Below are positions 5,881 to 7,022 of a stretch of 7,022 nucleotides of DNA, piece by piece. The DNA comes from Chloroflexota bacterium (GTDB lineage: Bacteria; Chloroflexota; Chloroflexia; QHBQ01; JADMIH01), in the NCBI GenBank assembly GCA_015478675.1, contig JADMIH010000191.1, positions 1-7,022 on the forward strand, read 5' to 3'. The notes beneath the pieces were generated by a model, which was not told where the DNA came from, ran no database searches, and was given only the letters and a program-made list of their open reading frames with translations. The translations under genes were made by a program, and so were the position numbers. Position 1 is the stretch's first letter; every line of letters starts with the position of its first letter.

Positions 5881-6031
5881 GTTACTGTTCAGAGTAGGGG
5901 TAGAGCAATCTGCAAGGAGTAGCTGTGGAGGCGTACCCTCACCTACCCTTACGTACCCTCACCCCATGCCCCTCTCCCATCATGGGAGAGGGGGCTAGGC
6001 TGGCCCATCCACCCTTAGTCTGAACGCTTAC
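5881..6031. repeat. 151-bp MITE-like repeat element with terminal inverted repeats
   Basis: The left end (5881-5901, beginning GTTACTGTTCAGA) and the right end (6011-6031, ending TCTGAACGCTTAC) are imperfect inverted repeats, matching at 16 of 21 positions. The right end of the other copy (ending at 63) matches the left end here at 12 of 13 outer positions, which supports a real terminal repeat. Inside are three 10-base units (5934-5963) of the type TACCCTCACC and a perfect 12-bp hairpin (5969-5993). No transposase is encoded and no clear target duplication is seen. It begins 14 bases upstream of the fab -35 box. It is a non-autonomous mobile or dispersed intergenic repeat. Confidence 0.6.
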
Positions 6032-6164
6032 CTGAGCGTGCGGACGTCTAGAGCAGGGGGCCCTTCCCCATACTCATTAGATTAGATGCGCTTGCCCGAA
6101 GTTCTACTGGTATACATCTTGCTTGCTGTAAAATAGATTCGTTATCGTATCTTTTGCCATATAT

Positions 6165-6206
6165 GCCGGAAGCATACAGTAATTTGACGCCTATGTGCCT
6201 TCCGGC
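6165..6206 (+). promoter_or_regulatory. Stem-loop in the upstream region of the FIST gene
   Basis: GCCGGAAG (6165-6172) and CTTCCGGC (6199-6206) are perfect 8-bp arms around a 26-base loop. CATA next to the left arm can also pair with TATG near the right arm across a small bulge. A -35-like TTGACG (6184-6189) lies in the loop, but no good -10 follows it. The structure could be an mRNA leader hairpin or a regulator site. Confidence 0.35.
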
Positions 6207-6238
6207 GATTGATGATGCTTGAAAGGGACGCTATTCTT

Positions 6239-7022
6239 ATGCTTCAATCATCCATTGCTTACTCTAAAGCAGGGGACAGCACGGAGGCGGGCAGTTCAGT
6301 TGGCTCTCAAATATCGAAGGCGCTGGAAGGTGACGTGCCCGATGCCCTTATCGTATTTGCCTCTCCCAGGTACGACCACGAAAAACTCCTGGGTGCAATC
6401 GACGCCGCATGTCACCCACACATACTGATAGGTTGCTCATCTGCCGGTGAATTCACAAGCCAGACACAAGGGGTGGGCCTAGTTTGCGCGGTGGCGCTGC
6501 GCTCACCCGAGATGCACTTCGCCGCGGGCATAGGCCACAGCTTGCGTAGCGACCGAGCTGGGGCAGCTAAGGATGTGATCTCCTCCTTTACAGGAATGTC
6601 GGATAACAGCTACGTCTATCGCTGTGCGCTGGTGCTTACTGATGCATTGGCCGGGCAGGTTGATGACTTTGTTGAGCAGATGACTGTGCTGACCGGTGGC
6701 ACCTACCAGTTCTTCGGCGGCGGCGCAGGTGATGATGATGCATTCACATGTACGCACGTTTTCTATGGCACCCAGGTCATCACGGACGCAGTTGTTGCTC
6801 TGGAGATCCTCTCCAATAAGCCTATTGGCGTAGGCGTATCTCACGGCTGGCAGCCTGCCTCGGCCCCCATGAGGGTTACAGAATCGGGTAAAATGCGCCT
6901 GGTAAGTGTAAATGCCATGCCTGCTGCTGAGATCTTTGAGGAGCACGCAGAGCAGACAGGACAGTCTTTCGACAGGGCTAACCCTCTTCCCTTCTTCCTG
7001 CATAATGTAATCGGCATACGGA
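6239..7022 (+). CDS. FIST-domain sensory protein, 3' end outside the window
   Basis: The reading frame is open from ATG 6239 to the window end: 261 residues with no stop. It matches the FIST sensor family, thought to bind small ligands such as amino acids and to occur alone or joined to signalling output domains. FIST N-terminal hallmarks are DALIVFASPRYDHEKLLGAI (35-54), LIGCSSAGEF (63-72), QFFGGGAGDDD (157-167), and IGVGVSHGWQP (196-206) followed by VTESGKMRLVSVNAMPAAEIFEE. NPLPFFLHNVIGIR at the end looks like the beginning of the FIST C-terminal domain. AGGGA (6224-6228) lies ten bases before ATG 6239; ATGs at 6212 and 6215 are in frame but lack a ribosome site. There is no signal peptide, so it is probably cytoplasmic. 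It is divergent from the fab operon, with no sign of a functional link. What follows the FIST region cannot be seen. Confidence 0.9.
   Translation, partial: MLQSSIAYSKAGDSTEAGSSVGSQISKALEGDVPDALIVFASPRYDHEKLLGAIDAACHPHILIGCSSAGEFTSQTQGVGLVCAVALRSPEMHFAAGIGHSLRSDRAGAAKDVISSFTGMSDNSYVYRCALVLTDALAGQVDDFVEQMTVLTGGTYQFFGGGAGDDDAFTCTHVFYGTQVITDAVVALEILSNKPIGVGVSHGWQPASAPMRVTESGKMRLVSVNAMPAAEIFEEHAEQTGQSFDRANPLPFFLHNVIGIR

Larger units (their letters stand above)
5723..6238. other. 516-bp divergent intergenic region between fabG and the FIST gene
   Basis: No credible gene is visible here. From left to right it holds the fabG ribosome site and palindromic leader, the fab promoter, a MITE-like repeat (5881-6031), a featureless stretch (6032-6118), and the upstream region of the FIST gene. 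For the FIST gene, the only promoter-like pair seen is weak: TTGCTT (6119-6124) and TATCGT (6143-6148), 18 bases apart. Confidence 0.6.

Noticed and set aside
5934..5963. Short tandem units considered as a CRISPR array
   Set aside because: The 10-base units are adjacent, with no unique spacers and no cas genes nearby.
5925..6023. 32-codon frame from GTG with AAGGAG upstream, inside the repeat element
   Set aside because: Its translation only reflects the C-rich repeat and hairpin (many Pro/Leu), so it is very unlikely to be a gene.
6184..6211. TTGACG as the -35 of a FIST promoter
   Set aside because: With 16-18 base spacing there is no acceptable -10 (GATTGA or ATTGAT), and transcription would begin too close to the start codon.
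6503..7003. 166-residue open frame on the minus strand
   Set aside because: It lies opposite the FIST gene, whose translation carries clear family motifs, so it is a shadow.

Overview
The window is bacterial DNA of moderate-to-high G+C, holding six protein genes and two copies of a small dispersed repeat. The fatty-acid genes look bacterial type II. A secreted CHAP protein, a FIST sensor protein, CCCTCTCCC/GGGAGAGGG-type intergenic repeats and frequent TTG/GTG starts together suggest Chloroflexota (perhaps Ktedonobacteria-like). That placement is an inference from gene flavour and needs a homology search.

Layout. Bases 1-63 are the right half of a dispersed repeat. A sigma70-like promoter (146-174) then leads into a rightward gene (216-1208) for an exported CHAP-fold protein with a C-terminal beta-sandwich-like region. 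Its expected catalytic cysteine is a serine. A 12-bp inverted repeat (1212-1256) separates it from a convergent, leftward fatty-acid synthesis operon. Read in its own direction, the operon is fabG (5722-4964), fabD (4859-3930), fabF copy A (3812-2568) and fabF copy B (2515-1256). A near-consensus promoter lies at 5866-5838, followed by a leader of about 110 nt rich in palindromes. Between the fab promoter and the next gene is a 151-bp MITE-like element (5881-6031) with imperfect terminal inverted repeats. The last gene, rightward from 6239, is a FIST-domain sensor protein cut off by the window end.

How the genes work together. FabD loads malonyl groups onto acyl carrier protein, the two FabF-type synthases condense malonyl-ACP with acyl-ACP, and FabG reduces the 3-ketoacyl product with NADPH. 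The acyl carrier protein gene often found between fabG and fabF is absent, as are fabH and fabZ. The two synthases are clearly diverged paralogues, both with intact Cys-His-His triads. They differ at the phenylalanine gate loop near the C-terminus, so they may have different chain-length or substrate roles.

I see no evidence of a new defence, toxin or mobile system. The points most worth a second look are the cysteine-less CHAP protein, the altered gate loop in one synthase, the repeat element and the palindromic fab leader.
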